Shown here piece by piece: positions 38,518-49,911 of a DNA stretch of 64,000 nt; position 1 is the stretch's first letter; the number at the start of each line of letters is the position of its first letter. Below the pieces are notes generated by a model that did not search any database, was not told where the DNA came from, and saw nothing but the letters and a program-made list of their open reading frames with translations. The stretch is from positions 30,754,670 through 30,818,669 of the forward strand of contig NC_090185.1 in the NCBI RefSeq assembly GCF_024679245.1. The letters run 5' to 3'. This DNA comes from Pseudorasbora parva. Lineage: Eukaryota > Chordata > Actinopteri > Cypriniformes > Gobionidae. A program made the translations under genes and the position numbers.

Positions 38518-38675
38518 ATGCGAGCATTTTTATGTCCTCGTTCCAATCAATGCGTTTAATCGCCTTCGTACCGCCGGTTCTTCTGAAATGGCCGTGATCC
38601 TGTCGGAATCCTATAAAACTTAAGCCCATTGGTGGAATAGCGATTAGTGCAACCGAAAACGCAACAGCCAGACAT
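38518..38675 (-). pseudogene. THAP zinc-finger N-terminal remnant
   Basis: On the minus strand ATG at 38675-38673 opens a 39-codon frame: MSGCCVFGCTNRYS, then GLKFYRIPTGSRPF, QKNRR and a stop at 38556. The C-x4-C followed by x-N-R-Y, then F-x-x-x-P, is the start of a C2CH THAP domain; human THAP1 has the same arrangement. After a frameshift the sequence goes on with AIKRIDWNEDI, and after another frameshift with KNARI. These are the W/AIKR..DW and K-N-A-R positions expected before the CSxHF half of the domain, which is missing. THAP domains bind DNA and are common in transposases (P, Kolobok) and host proteins derived from them. Confidence 0.78.
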
Positions 38676-38808
38676 TTTGATGCTGGGAAACCGTTTTGAT
38701 AAACTTTCGGAGTTGCTAACACGTTAGAACCACTAGGGAATAACACCACTTCCGTTGCCAAAATGCGCGTGCAACTCTTTGATCACGTGGGCTGTAAAAG
38801 GGTCTATT

Positions 38809-39829
38809 TGGAGGGGGGAAAAAACGTCAGAAATGTGATATAGAAAGTTGACATTTTAATGTTTTTTTCCAGTGACAAAAATAAGCTTCCATAGAATACA
38901 TCACACGGCAGGAGTGATTTAAATATATATATATATATTTAAAATTTTATTCAGAAAAAGAGTAGAGTTTGAAGCCTTCCTGTTCACCCAACCAATGTAA
39001 AATAGAAAGGTAAAACATATAGCAATTAACTTTGGTGGTGCAGAAATTACACACTTAACCTTTAAGGTTTAGATCGAAGTATGATGTCCAGTTGCATTTG
39101 TATTTTATTGTGCTCTGATGCTGTGGGAGACAAAAGTGTCATTTCCATGCAAGTGTTCCAAGCCCCTTGTGGCATAACCTCGCTAGCTAGAGCGCAAGGG
39201 TGGTCTGAAGCTCTCGCCTCTCGAGCCAGGCCATGGCTATGGCACATTGATTTTTCTCCAGCAGCTTGTTGTCTAATTGCCCTTATCAAAATCATGACCT
39301 GCTAAATGATGGTGTCTGTAATCTCACACTCTCTAGCCAGTGGGCATTGACATTTAGTCCGATTAATTATTGCAAAGATCCAGAGAGAGAGAGCACGAGG
39401 GGCTCGTCTCAATGGAAGAGTAGAACAGAGAGACTAAGGGAGTTTTGAGTGTCACCATCTGTCGTTGTGAATAACTGCTATCCAGAGACTAGAGGCCGTG
39501 TTTACAAAGCCGTCTGCGGGTGTTGGAAAGAGATCAGCTTCACTCACCGCCAAACTGCTCAAAGTAGCTACAACTGATCCAGACGGTCAGAAACACAATC
39601 CAAGATCAGCTCTCAAATTGGGAAATGAGTTTTTAATACAGGCGCACAACCCATAGTTTTCCTTCTGCTAATACACATGTATTGTTTTTCTCAGGTGTGT
39701 GCATGGACCGTCACGCAATATCAGTCTAAAATTTCACTTGCCCAGGATGTTAAATAAATTCTAAGGAGCGGGGAAAGAAACAGCAGTTTTAAAAGAGCAG
39801 TATTATTACATATTCTCAAGGAAATGTTA
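38809..39829. other. No gene; possible conserved non-coding block
   Basis: 39070-39400 looks unlike the repeats around it: mixed composition with TAAT-type motifs (CCGATTAATTATTGCAAAG) and no frame. It could be a conserved non-coding element, which cannot be judged without alignment. The remainder shows nothing. Confidence 0.4.
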
Positions 39830-41950
39830 TGTTAGGGTGTCGTGGATGGTTGACAAGGTGTTGCTATGCGGTTGCTAAGGTTGAGGCTATTTGTTTAGCA
39901 TGTTGCTATGTGATTCTTAGGGTGTTGTGAGTGGTTGACAGTGTCGCTATGTGCTTGCTAAAGTGGTTTCAAGGGGATATGTGAATTTGATCGACAAGGC
40001 ATTGCTATGCAGTTGCTAAGGATATATGAGTGTTTTTTTAATGTAATTGTGGTTGACAGGCCGTTGCCATGCGGTTGATAGGGTGTTGTGAATTACCAAA
40101 TCCACTAAATGTATCTAGTAAAACTAAATGTATCATTTTACTATGTGATCCTTAGGGTGTAGTGAATGGTTGCTGGGGTGTTGCTATGTAGTTGTGAAAG
40201 TGCTGTGAGTGGTTTTCAGCATATTGGATGCTATGCAGTTATGGCTGACAGGACTTTGTTATGTGGTTGCCAAGTTGCTGGGAGTTGTTGCTATATGAAT
40301 GTAATTATCAGGGTTTTGTGCAGAAGTGACTCTAAATAGTTTTTTAGAATTTTGTTTTGAGATTCTGAGCATGTGTAAGGTGGTTGGCAAGGTGTTGCTA
40401 TGGGTTTGCTAATGTGTTCTGAGTGGTTGACAGGGTGATGCTAGGCCGTTGTTAAACTATTGTAAGTAGGTTTTTAAGCATGTCACTATAATTTTTTTAA
40501 GATGGATGGTTTGCATGGTGTTGCTATGTGTTTGTTAAGGTGTTCTGAGTGGTTGACAGGGAGTCACCAAATTCACTTAAATATCAAGGCTAATTTTATT
40601 TAACGTTTTTATGCCATTCTTAAGATGAGAGGTTTTTAGCATGCTGCTATATAGTAGTGGTTGACAGGGTGTTGCTAATATGTTGCTGTACAATTGTTGT
40701 TGATGGTTGATCGGGTGTTGCATTTTATGCGATTCTTAAAATTGTTGCCAGGGTTTTGCTATTGGTTTCTAAGGTGTCCTGAGTGGTTGACAGGGTTTTG
40801 CTAGGCAGTTAAGTATTGTAGGTGGGTTTTAAGCATGTTGTTATGCAATTTTTAAGTTGTTGTGGATGGTTGACAGGGTGTTGCTATATGTTTGCCAAGG
40901 TGTCCTGAGTGGTTGACAGGGTGTTGCTAAGCAGTTGCTTAGGTATTGTGAATTACCAAATTCACTTAAATGTCAAGGCTGGTTTTTAGCATGTTACTAT
41001 GCAATTGTGGTTAAAAGGCTATTGCTATGAGGTTGACAGGGTGTTGTGAATTACCAAATATACTTTGAGGCTAAACTGATTTGTTTAGCATTTTGCTATT
41101 TAATTCTTAGGGTGTTGTAAATGGTTGCCATGCTATTTGTTGCTAAGGTGTTCTGAGGGGTTGACGGGGTGTTGTTAAACAGTTGCTAAGGTGTCCTGAG
41201 TGGTTTTTAGCATGTTACTATGCAATTGTGGTTGAAAGGCCATTGCTTTGAGGTTGACAGGGTGTTGTGAATTACAAAATATACTTAAATGTTGAGGCTA
41301 AATTTATATTTATATAAATATTATAATATAATATAATATAATTTCATAATTTCTCAGGGTGTTTTAAATGGTTGTCAGCGTGTTACTTTGCAGTTGCTAA
41401 AGTGTTGTTTGTGGTGGTTGCCAGGGTGTTTCTACTAGTTGCTAAGGTGTTCTGAGTGCTTGACGGGGTGTTGCTAGGCAGTTGCTACAGTATCTTACAT
41501 GGGTTTTAATCATGTTGTTATGTACTTTTTAAGGTGTTGTGGATGGTTGACACGTTGTTGCTAAAATTTACTAAGGTGTCCTGTGTGGTTGACAGGGTGT
41601 TGCTAAGCGGTTGCTTAGGTGGTCACCAAATTAACTTAAATATCAAGGCTGACTTTATGTAATATGTTTTAATGCGATTCTTAGGATGAGTGTTTTTTAA
41701 CATTTTGCTTTGTTTGACGAGGTGTTGCAAACAAGTTCCAGTGCAATAGTTAGAGAGTTGTGGATGGTTGATCAGGTGCTGCATTTTGTCATGCGATTTT
41801 TAACATGGTTATGGTGGTTGCCAGGGTGTTGCTATGCGTTTGCAAAGATGGTCTGAGTGGATAGCAGTATGCTGTCATGTTGTTGCTGAGGTCTTCCGAT
41901 TGTTTTTGCATATTGATATGCCGTTTCTAGGGTCAAAAAGCCGATATGAT
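39830..41950. repeat. GTTGCTATG array, about 2.1 kb
   Basis: Dozens of degenerate units built on GGTGTTGCTATGCGGTTGCT, GGTGTTCTGAGTGGTTGACA and TTTTTAGCATGTTACTATGC. A longer-period marker, ACCAAATTCACTTAAATRTC + AAGGCT, recurs near 40566, 40952 and 41630. Worn forms lie near 40095, 41050 and 41270. The same marker occurs at 33013 in the other array. No coding frame. Confidence 0.9.
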
Positions 41951-42100
41951 ATAATAGAATAAATGGATGATATCTCTTTGCTTATTTTATTGTTCTACAG
42001 ATTAAATTAGTAATATCACTCAAACAAACCACAACACAAGCGATGAGTTAACTGCCAAAGTGTATTATTTAGGGTCAGGTTTTTTTGTTTGTTGTTGTTG

Positions 42101-42447
42101 TTAAAGGAAGTGAATGTAAGATTATGGCCAAAACTGGTACTGCAATCACTTTCAAATGACTGCAGAGTGTATCCCCCTCACTCCAGATGCCAAATCACTA
42201 CTGGCTTCATGATTGGTCGACAGGTGGAGGGCGGAGCTTCAGGCCAAAACACAACATGTCAACATCAACATCAGTTGAGGGCTGAGACAACAACTTTTAA
42301 ATGACAATATCCTGGCCGGACTACTGTTGTCAGTGATAAAAGTATTTGAAATGAACATGATTTATTAATGTCTCGTGACATATCAGGGCCAGTTTATGAT
42401 TAATTGAATAAATAAATAAATACATTTCTTACATACAGTTCCTTTAA
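42101..42447. mobile_element. TTAA-bounded non-autonomous element, 347 bp
   Basis: Left TTAAAGGAAGTGAATGTAAG, right inverted TTAAAGGAACTGTATGTAAG; both are bounded by TTAA. The interior has TGATTGGTCGACAGGTGGAG and no coding capacity. Confidence 0.85.
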
Positions 42448-42915
42448 GTTTGTTAAGTTTGTCAAATCCCTAACCCAATGTATGAATAATCATAGTATCA
42501 ATAGTGATGTTTGCCTTAGAAAACGCCACCAATAATGAAGAGTTAATAAACATGAATTATTCAAATAACCATATGAAAAGAATAAGAGCTTTTGTGTGGA
42601 ATATTCAGTCAAATAAGATCATAACAACAAACATTTTCAGACAGGCTGCTGGTCTCAGAAAGCAGTGAGAAATTTCATGGTGTGCCTAAACTGTTAACAC
42701 AGATGCTATTGTTATGCTGTTTTTCCTTTTTAATTTGTTTTTCTGACTATTTCCTTTTTTTAAAGACTATTATGCATCTGTCTGTTATGCATTGTCCTTG
42801 TGTTGACAGCTCTCTACACACTACACTTTTCATTCCACTGAATTGCATTCAATTTCATACATGTTAATATAACCTCAGATGTGGCCCGCAGACTGCAAAA
42901 AAACAACACATTGAC
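42448..42915. other. No gene seen
   Basis: Unique-looking AT-rich sequence. Confidence 0.5.
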
Positions 42916-43204
<289 letters not shown>

Positions 43205-44074
43205 GCCTTTACTATCTTTGGAAACTATTCCTTCATCCTGGTTGACTCATCAGGAAAATGCCTTTCCTCAAGCTATGGTATTTTGGGAAAGATATGATAC
43301 TTTGTCAAAGATATAATATAGAGGAATGGAAATAAAGAGAGAACAGGGTCAGTGTAGCAGGCCTACCCTGCTGGATATTTCCCGAGAGCCTGAATCAATC
43401 CATAGTTGGGCAGGACAAAAAAGAGAAAGAGAAAATTGAGAGTCAGGGGAGTGGAGGTCAGTGGTTCAGCTTTGTTTCTCGAAATGAAATGGAGTTCTGA
43501 TGCATTTCCCCAAATCCAGTCCTACTGCTGGGCACAGCAGTGAGAGCAGTGTAAAATCCTGCAGCGCTTGGTGATGGTGTTTATGTCACTAATCGCAGTG
43601 CTATTCGCACGCCTGCTATTGAGCATGTGTTCAGACTTCTGTGGGTTTGTTTAAACATGTCATCCTGTGATTGTCGTAAATGCCTAATACAGTTTACTCA
43701 CCCAGCCACAGGCTTTTAAAACTAGTATTTGATAAAGACACAAGCTGCAATTTAAAGCTGTTTTACAGAGATCAACAGTATTGATATTTCCGTGATGCTT
43801 CACCACGTTACTTTTTAAGGTTATCCTTGTGGAAATTGAGTGATTTGGCTTATAAAATCCAAATTCCAACACTATTGGTTTCCCTTTTTTCATGTTTGAC
43901 GTGTAATATTCATGAGGTGTGGAAATACAGGTCAATGAGATGTCTATGTGTATGTGCGAGATATAAAACTAGTTGTCAAATCGATTAATCGCATCTAACA
44001 TAAAAGTTCACGTGAGTATATATATATACAGCAACATTTTCCAATTTTTCAAGAGCTGTATATATATATATATA
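43205..44074. other. No gene; small palindromic tract at the end
   Basis: Mostly unique-looking. GTTGTCAAATCGATTAATCG near 43972 looks like the end of a hAT-type repeat. 44014-44075 has TATATA tracts around CAGCAACATTTTCCAATTTT. Confidence 0.45.
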
Positions 44075-44282
44075 TTTATATAAAACATTATGACCACCTT
44101 CCTAATATTGTGTTGGTCCCCCTTTTGCTGTCAAAACAGCCCTGACTCGTCGAAGCATGGACTCCACTAGACCTCTGAAGGTGTGCTGTGGTATCTGGCA
44201 CCAAGGTGTTAGCAGCAGATCCTTTGAGTCCTGTAAATTGTAGGTGGGGCCTCCCTGTTTGTTTAGCACATCCCACAGATGC
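44075..44282 (-). pseudogene. Family A element, C-terminal segment (interrupted copy, part 1)
   Basis: ACATTATGACCACCTTCC and TGTTGGTCCCCCTTTTGC mark the left end of the element. On the minus strand the end of the transposase is readable: GLVESMLRRVRAVLTAKGG. The copy breaks at CACAGATG (44282) and resumes at 44758 with GATTGGATTGAGATC. Confidence 0.85.
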
Positions 44283-44757
44283 ACGATTTGGCAGAGGCTG
44301 CAATAATTGCATGCGCAGCTTCTCAGTGCAGCACGGCTGTGATCAGTGGTAAACACTGCTCCGCAAGCCAGAGGGCGCTCTCGCGCAGGGTACTCCGATT
44401 ATATGCCGCAAAAGTATGATAGCTCACGTCATTCAAGGAAATCATTGTGGAAATTGCTATAGCTATGAACATCATACTATCGGTGAGCTGAATAAACATA
44501 TTACAACGCTTTGATTAAATATTTCTCATGTTTGGAAAGATGTTTGACACGTGTTGCTTTTTCAAATGCATGTTATAAGCAACTCAAATTTGCAGTGCTT
44601 TCAGATGGAACAGCATTTACTACAGATCACAGAGCCGTCCTACACTGACAAACTGCTCATAAAAGATAATCACAGCCTTTGCAATTTGATAACCACTATA
44701 AGCCAAATCGCGATAAGCATGTTTTCACGTCAAATGCGATTTATCGTGCAGCCCTAG
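44283..44757. mobile_element. hAT-type non-autonomous insertion inside family A copy
   Basis: The right end reads ATTTATCGTGCAGCCCTA. Inverted, that is TAGGGCTGCACGATAAAT, a common hAT-type end in fish. The left end GCACGATTTGGCAGAGG matches it but has lost the outer TAGGGCT. It lies inside family A sequence that is continuous in other copies. No clean 8-bp duplication remains. Confidence 0.7.
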
Positions 44758-45419
44758 TAGATTGGATTGAGATCTGGGGAATTTGGAGGCCAAGTCAACA
44801 CCTAAAACTCGTTGTTCGTTCTCCTCAAACCGTTCCTGAACCATTTTTGCTTTGTGGCAGGAGCATTATCCTTCTGAAAGAGGACACAGCCACTAGGGAA
44901 TACCGTTTCCATGAGAGGGTGTACATGGTCTTCAACAATGCTTAGGTAGGTGGTACGTGTCAAAGTAACATCCACACAGATGGCAGGACCCAAGGTTTCC
45001 CAGCAGAACATTGCCCAAAGCATCACACTGCCTCCACTGGCCTTCCTTCTTCCCATAGTGCATCCTGGTGCCATGTTTTCCCCAGGTAAGTGACGCACAT
45101 ACACCCAGTCATCCACGTGATGTAAAAGAAAACATGATTCATCAGACCAAGTCACCTTCTTCCATTGCTCTGTGGTCCAGTTCTGATGCTCACGTGTCCA
45201 CTGTTGGTGCTTCCGGCGGTGGACAGGGGTCAGCATGGACACCCTGACTGGTCTGCGGCTATGCAGCCCCATACACAACAAACTGTGATGCACTGTGTAT
45301 TCTGACACCTTTCTATCAGAACCATCATTAACTTCTTGAGCAATCTGAGCTGCAGTAGCTGGTCTGTTTGATCGGAGCACACGAGTGTGCCTTCGCTCCT
45401 CACGTGCATCAATGAGCCT
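44758..45419 (-). pseudogene. Family A transposase, main part (interrupted copy, part 2)
   Basis: This holds the longest uninterrupted family A frame in the window, 192 residues on the minus strand (45380-44802). It has [60 protein letters not shown] (first D), VRHLPGENMAPGCTMGRRKA, SGGSVMLWAMFCWETLG and LFQKDNAPATKQKW (second D). The frame then shifts, and the segment with E is displaced by the hAT-type insertion. The N-terminal HTH is cut at 45419. Confidence 0.88.
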
Positions 45420-45619
45420 TGGTGGAGTTCCTCAAGGCTCCATTTTGGCTCTTGTTTCTTCCACTATTTAAGAGGCATGAAATCCCCATTAAACCGCCAC
45501 ACCGTGCACATCTACTCCAGTCCAGAGACACGATAGCACAGAGCACAATCAAACTTACTAGTCTGCGCAGACTAGAAAAAGTATCAGAGCCATTTGAAAT
45601 CTGCACAGAATGCTAGATT

Positions 45620-46671
45620 TTAAAGGGGGGTTGAAACACTCAGTTTCAGTCAATCTCATGTCAATCTTGAGTACCTATAGAGTAGTATTGCATCCTTTAT
45701 ATCTCCGAAAAGTCTTTAGTTTTATTATATTTATAAAAGAAATATAGGCTGTACCGAGTCTTTCCGGAAAAAAACGAGCGGCTGGAGGCCTATCGTGTGG
45801 GCGGAGCTAAAGAATGACGAGCGCGCAAAGCGGTGACGTCCTCAAGCGTGGAGAAACTCATGGCTATCGATCTCAGCTAATAGATATGATCCAGAATCAT
45901 TCGGAGGCTGAAATAAATTGAACAGGAGAAACAGCAACAGCAGGACGTCCGTCTCTGTGGTATGTACTGTATTTAGTGGCCTGTCAACATTTGTGTGTCT
46001 TTACTCGCAGTTTATGAGGACATGATTCGGTTTATGGACTATTGTATGCGACTAAACCTTAGCAGTAGCAACCAAAACGGTTTTGCACGTCAGACTAGTG
46101 TAACGTTATACAAACAATGGAGTGCATTAGCGCATTTGAATGACGAAGCACGCGATCGTGTCGTTTACTGATGTTTACTCACGCGACGATAGCCAACAGC
46201 ACAGACATTTGAAGCAGTTTTACTCACCGGCTGCTTCCAAAGCAGGACCGAAACCTTTATCGCTGGGACCGCTCCGTCAAAAACACACTTCTTTGGTATG
46301 ATTTGGTGAAGTCCTGACAGCAGTGACTTGCTGTGCTCAAGCGTTGAAGTCGCTTGATGTCACAGATAGGAATAAAGTGGAGCGCGGCGGGAGTGTATGG
46401 GCGTGCATTTCCTCTCTCGCTCTAGTCACCCTACCGGGAGAAGAGCCCGTACGGCCCATACAAGGACCTTCCGCTCTATTATAGTCAAGGAGACCCATAC
46501 TCGAAAAAAACTCTCCGAAACTTCTGAGAAACCAGAAGTATTTTTGACACACTCTATCAAACGTCCAACATTAGTTTTTGAAACGTTGTCTATGTTTAGG
46601 ATGGGAATCCAAGTCTTTAACAGTGTAAAAAGCTCAGTATGCATGAAACAGCATTTCACCCCCCCCTTTAA
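45620..46671. mobile_element. TTAA-bounded non-autonomous element, 1052 bp
   Basis: Left TTAAAGGGGGGTTGAAACAC, right inverted TTAAAGGGGGGGGTGAAATG; both are bounded by TTAA. The repeats continue imperfectly (TTTCA). The interior is GC-moderate with GTGGGCGGAGCTAAAG and no transposase. The frames at 46397-46687 on both strands overlap and are not credible. Confidence 0.82.
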
Positions 46672-47582
46672 AGCAAAATGGCGGTGATTATGCGGAGAAA
46701 CTATTAAAGATTAGGAGGAAACTGCAGCTTTAACGAGCTCAATGGCTCTGGCCGAGCTGTGATAAACGGAACGCTATTGGCTATTTTAAAAAGGGGAGGA
46801 GCTGCTCAATATATCCCACCCTGTCTTCCTGTTTCAGTGGAAATGACGTCAACACACTGAATAATGCTGCACGTTTCAAGGCCCTTCAGTGGGCCTTTAA
46901 ATTCAAGATGGACAGATTAAGGGTACGCATAAGGAGCCTGTGTCCTTATTCTGTCCCAACTGTAGGAACTGGGCCAGTCTTTGTGTGTTTACTTTCTCTG
47001 AGGACAATCATTTTATATATATGGTGGCATAAAAAACTGTCACGAATGAGCAATGAGAAACACACCTTTTTCCTATATAGAATACACAAGTAGTCTAGCT
47101 AATGCATTGTCCAGAGCACTTCTGTGATGACTTTAAAATGTCTTTTCTATAAGTTGTGGCACACTTTAGGGTGCGTGTCCCCGGGCAACATGATTCCAGG
47201 ATCAAACAACTGAAAATGTTTGCAGAGCATTATCAATTCATCAGATTGTGCTACTTAATACAACTGAAAAATAACTACAGTTCTTCTTTGCATAGTGAAA
47301 AGTAAACAACATTTTTCAACTCATCAAGATTAGCAGCCACACATTTCGTGTTTGCCTTCGGAAGATCAACAGTTCATAAAGGTGAACAAATTACCATAAG
47401 GCAGAGGAAGATCAAGATTTATGGTTTCCCCTGGGGTATCCATTACCATTAAGCATGAAAGAGATCAAAAAGATGCAGAATATTCATGTAGAATTTGCAT
47501 TTCACTTTTGCCGTTAAACTTCCACATCAAGAGTTTGACCCCTTGCATGTCAAACATCTCATTAATTCTACCAGTTCATCAA

Positions 47583-47585
<3 letters not shown>
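46672..47585. other. No gene; probable old repeat at the left
   Basis: 46672-46895 (AAAATGGCGG, GGGGAGGAGCTGC, GACGTCAACACACTGAATAA, GGGCCTTTAAATTC) looks like a worn transposon end. The remainder is unique-looking. Confidence 0.45.

Positions 47586-47621
<36 letters not shown>
47586..47621. repeat. (TC)n microsatellite
   Basis: About 17 TC units. Confidence 0.9.
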
Positions 47622-47624
<3 letters not shown>

Positions 47625-47916
47625 CCTCTTTCTGCCTGTATTAACTCTCTTTAGCTTTAAAGAAAGTATTTACCACTAAATTTATATATTCAGCAGTGAG
47701 CATTATTGCATAACCCTCCACACTAAGGTGCCACTCAGAATGTTTTAAACATGAGATAAGATGAATTTGTGCACTTATTCTAGACTCAGCTTAATTCATC
47801 TTGCTTAAAATCATTCATTCTGGCTTCAGTAAGTCACTCCAAGGTTCTTGTTTTGCATCTAATTGATGTGTTTTTTTCTTAAAACTGACTGAAGAATAAA
47901 TGTTCTGTAAGATTTA

Positions 47917-48010
47917 CATTTACAATTAATCATTTAGCAGACGCTTTTATCCAAAGCGACTTACAAAAAAGGGGAGAGCAATAGAAGCAACGAAACAAAC
48001 AAGGCCAACA
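47917..48010. repeat. Dispersed repeat (GCAGACGCTTTTATCCAAAG)
   Basis: TTTAGCAGACGCTTTTATCC and AAAGCGACTTACAAA are a widely shared teleost repeat phrase. The full element is not seen. Confidence 0.6.
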
Positions 48011-48568
48011 ACCTGTAAGAGCTGTAAGAGCTGTAAGAAATCTCAATTAATTAGCACAGTACACAATTATTATTATTATTTATTTATTTTTTTATAGCCA
48101 TCTACTCACGTACGCAAATACAGAACACTAGATTTTGATAGCGAAGATAAGATAACAAACCAACAAGATGTGTTAGTTGTGTTTTATTTAACTTGCAGGA
48201 AAATGCAACCTAGCATTTTTAAATAAAAATAACATTTATTTGTTTTTTATTTGTATTTTTTGTTGTATTTTTTACTAATACATTCAAACCAGAATTTATT
48301 CAGATGCCTTCAACATTTTCTCAAATTATCAGTTCGCTATAGTTTCGAAAATGGTAATAAAACATGACAAGCACTCAGAGTTGAACTGTGTCAGAACAAA
48401 TTCATATTGGTAATGTCAGAAAACTTTGATAGAAAGGTGTGAAATGGATTACAATCAACCAATCAGCTGTTAAATTTAGATGTCGATATATTTTTGTACT
48501 GGTGGGTGCAGGACACTATAGTTCATTTATGTAAGTGGGGATAGCAAAATAAAGTAAACTGTGACATA
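48011..48568. other. No gene; fragment of a dispersed repeat
   Basis: 48494-48530 (TTTTTGTACTGGTGGGTGCA) matches the sequence into which family D inserted at 17665-17706. GTAAGAGCT is repeated three times near 48016. Confidence 0.5.
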
Positions 48569-49833
48569 TATCCACAACTTTCCGGCGAGTCTTAGTGGGC
48601 GTCGCCATGACACTCGATACTTCCGGTTGACGGTATCTCAGTTCCGGTTTAGCAGACAAAACAGTTATGCTGCGTTCATCAGACGCAAGTGACGCGAATA
48701 AATAGCGCTATTCGCGCGAACATGGACGCGTGAACAATTTGACTCCATTCGCTTCATTCACTACACAACAGACGCGAATTTACGTCATAGGAGGGGCTTC
48801 TGCCAGGCAGCGGCAGTCAGAAGGACGAGCCGAGTTAAGGCTGCTCTCGCTGAGGTTAATGAGCGCTGAGCGCCTGGGTCTCTCACCTCAGAAACCTACT
48901 TGCTTCCATAAACCATGCAACATAAACGGACCCGTTTGACGTGTTGCCTAGCCCAACGAGCTTCAAATAAACTCAAGAATTGTGATGTAGAAGTAATATT
49001 TATATTTTAATATTTGTAATTAAAATTTGTCAATACAATTTGTAGTAGACTTTTTTTTTAATCAACATGAAAATAGATGCATGAACTTCAATTAATTTAA
49101 GTGCATTGTAATAAAAATTAACATTTCATTGCTGTAAATTTAACTATTGAGTTTATATATTAGTTTAACCTATTTAAAATACTGCAGTACAACTGTATAA
49201 TTTTTTTGCAAGGGGTATGTTTATTGTTTTCAATAATTTACAGTAATTATAATTTTTCAATATTATTTGGAGTCAATATTATAATTATTGAATAATTTTC
49301 AATAATTTACAGATTTATTGTGTAGCAAGACCGCTCTAACAGCCTAAAAATAGAGACCTGCACTCCCGCGGGACCCAGCACAACCGAGTGCGGCGTGGGA
49401 TCATATTTGATGGGTGAATGCGGATGCGGGTGAACAAAATAAATAACTAGAAACAAATAAACCTTTATTTATAATACAATAAAAATCGATTTATAGGCTC
49501 ATGGACGGAGGGTAACTCTCGCTGGTTCATAGGAACAGCCAAGCCTACCACACAGTGGCAAAATGTGTTCACCGTATAACTCTGGTGAACCGCTTAGTGC
49601 TAACAGATATTAGTAAGTTCTTTTAAGATAGTCAGATCCATGCGACCATCTGGAACATGTGATCATTTTACCTGAAGCGGTGTTGTAAAAGTCTACTCCT
49701 GAATCCTGATAATACAACCAAGCATTTAGCTGATAACAGTACAGACTAACGTAAACCGGAAGTTTGTTACCGGCGTGTTCTACGTTGCCATAGCGATCAT
49801 GGAAAAGGTCAGAGTTCGGGAAAGTTGTGGATA
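48569..49833. mobile_element. Candidate TIR element, 1265 bp
   Basis: TATCCACAACTTTCC at 48569-48583 is exactly inverted at 49819-49833. Both sides then contain CGCCATGACA/CGCTATGGCA-like and ACTTCCGGTTGACG/ACTTCCGGTTTACG phrases in inverted order. This supports a longer worn inverted repeat. The interior has a CpG-rich block (48640-48960) and an AT-rich block. It also has a segment with CACTCCCGCGGGACCC (49370-49440) that resembles hAT-derived repeat. The 69-residue frame at 48730 has no domain. Confidence 0.55.
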
Positions 49834-49911
49834 CCTTAAAATTCTACCACTATAATTGATAAATATTTGGGCCCAAAATTATTTAGACACTTGGAGCTTA
49901 CCACGTTTTGC

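Larger units (their letters stand above)
37813..38808. mobile_element. TIR element with two inward-facing coding remnants, 996 bp
   Basis: AATAGACCCTTTTAC at 37813-37827 is exactly inverted at 38794-38808. Just inside each end lies the start of a coding sequence pointing to the centre: a 48-residue frame on the plus strand (37903-38049) and a THAP zinc-finger start on the minus strand (38675 downwards). The middle (about 38200-38510) is AT-rich and non-coding. This is what an internal deletion of a larger two-gene transposon would leave. No clear target duplication was found. The superfamily is not assigned. Confidence 0.75.

Noticed and set aside
45420..45475. LINE reverse transcriptase motif GVPQGSIL
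   Set aside because: The motif is readable in one frame but is followed by a stop after a few codons, with no other RT motif around; chance or a tiny fragment.
48730..48939. 69-residue frame in the CpG-rich block
   Set aside because: No domain, no splice signals, and it lies in a probable transposable element.
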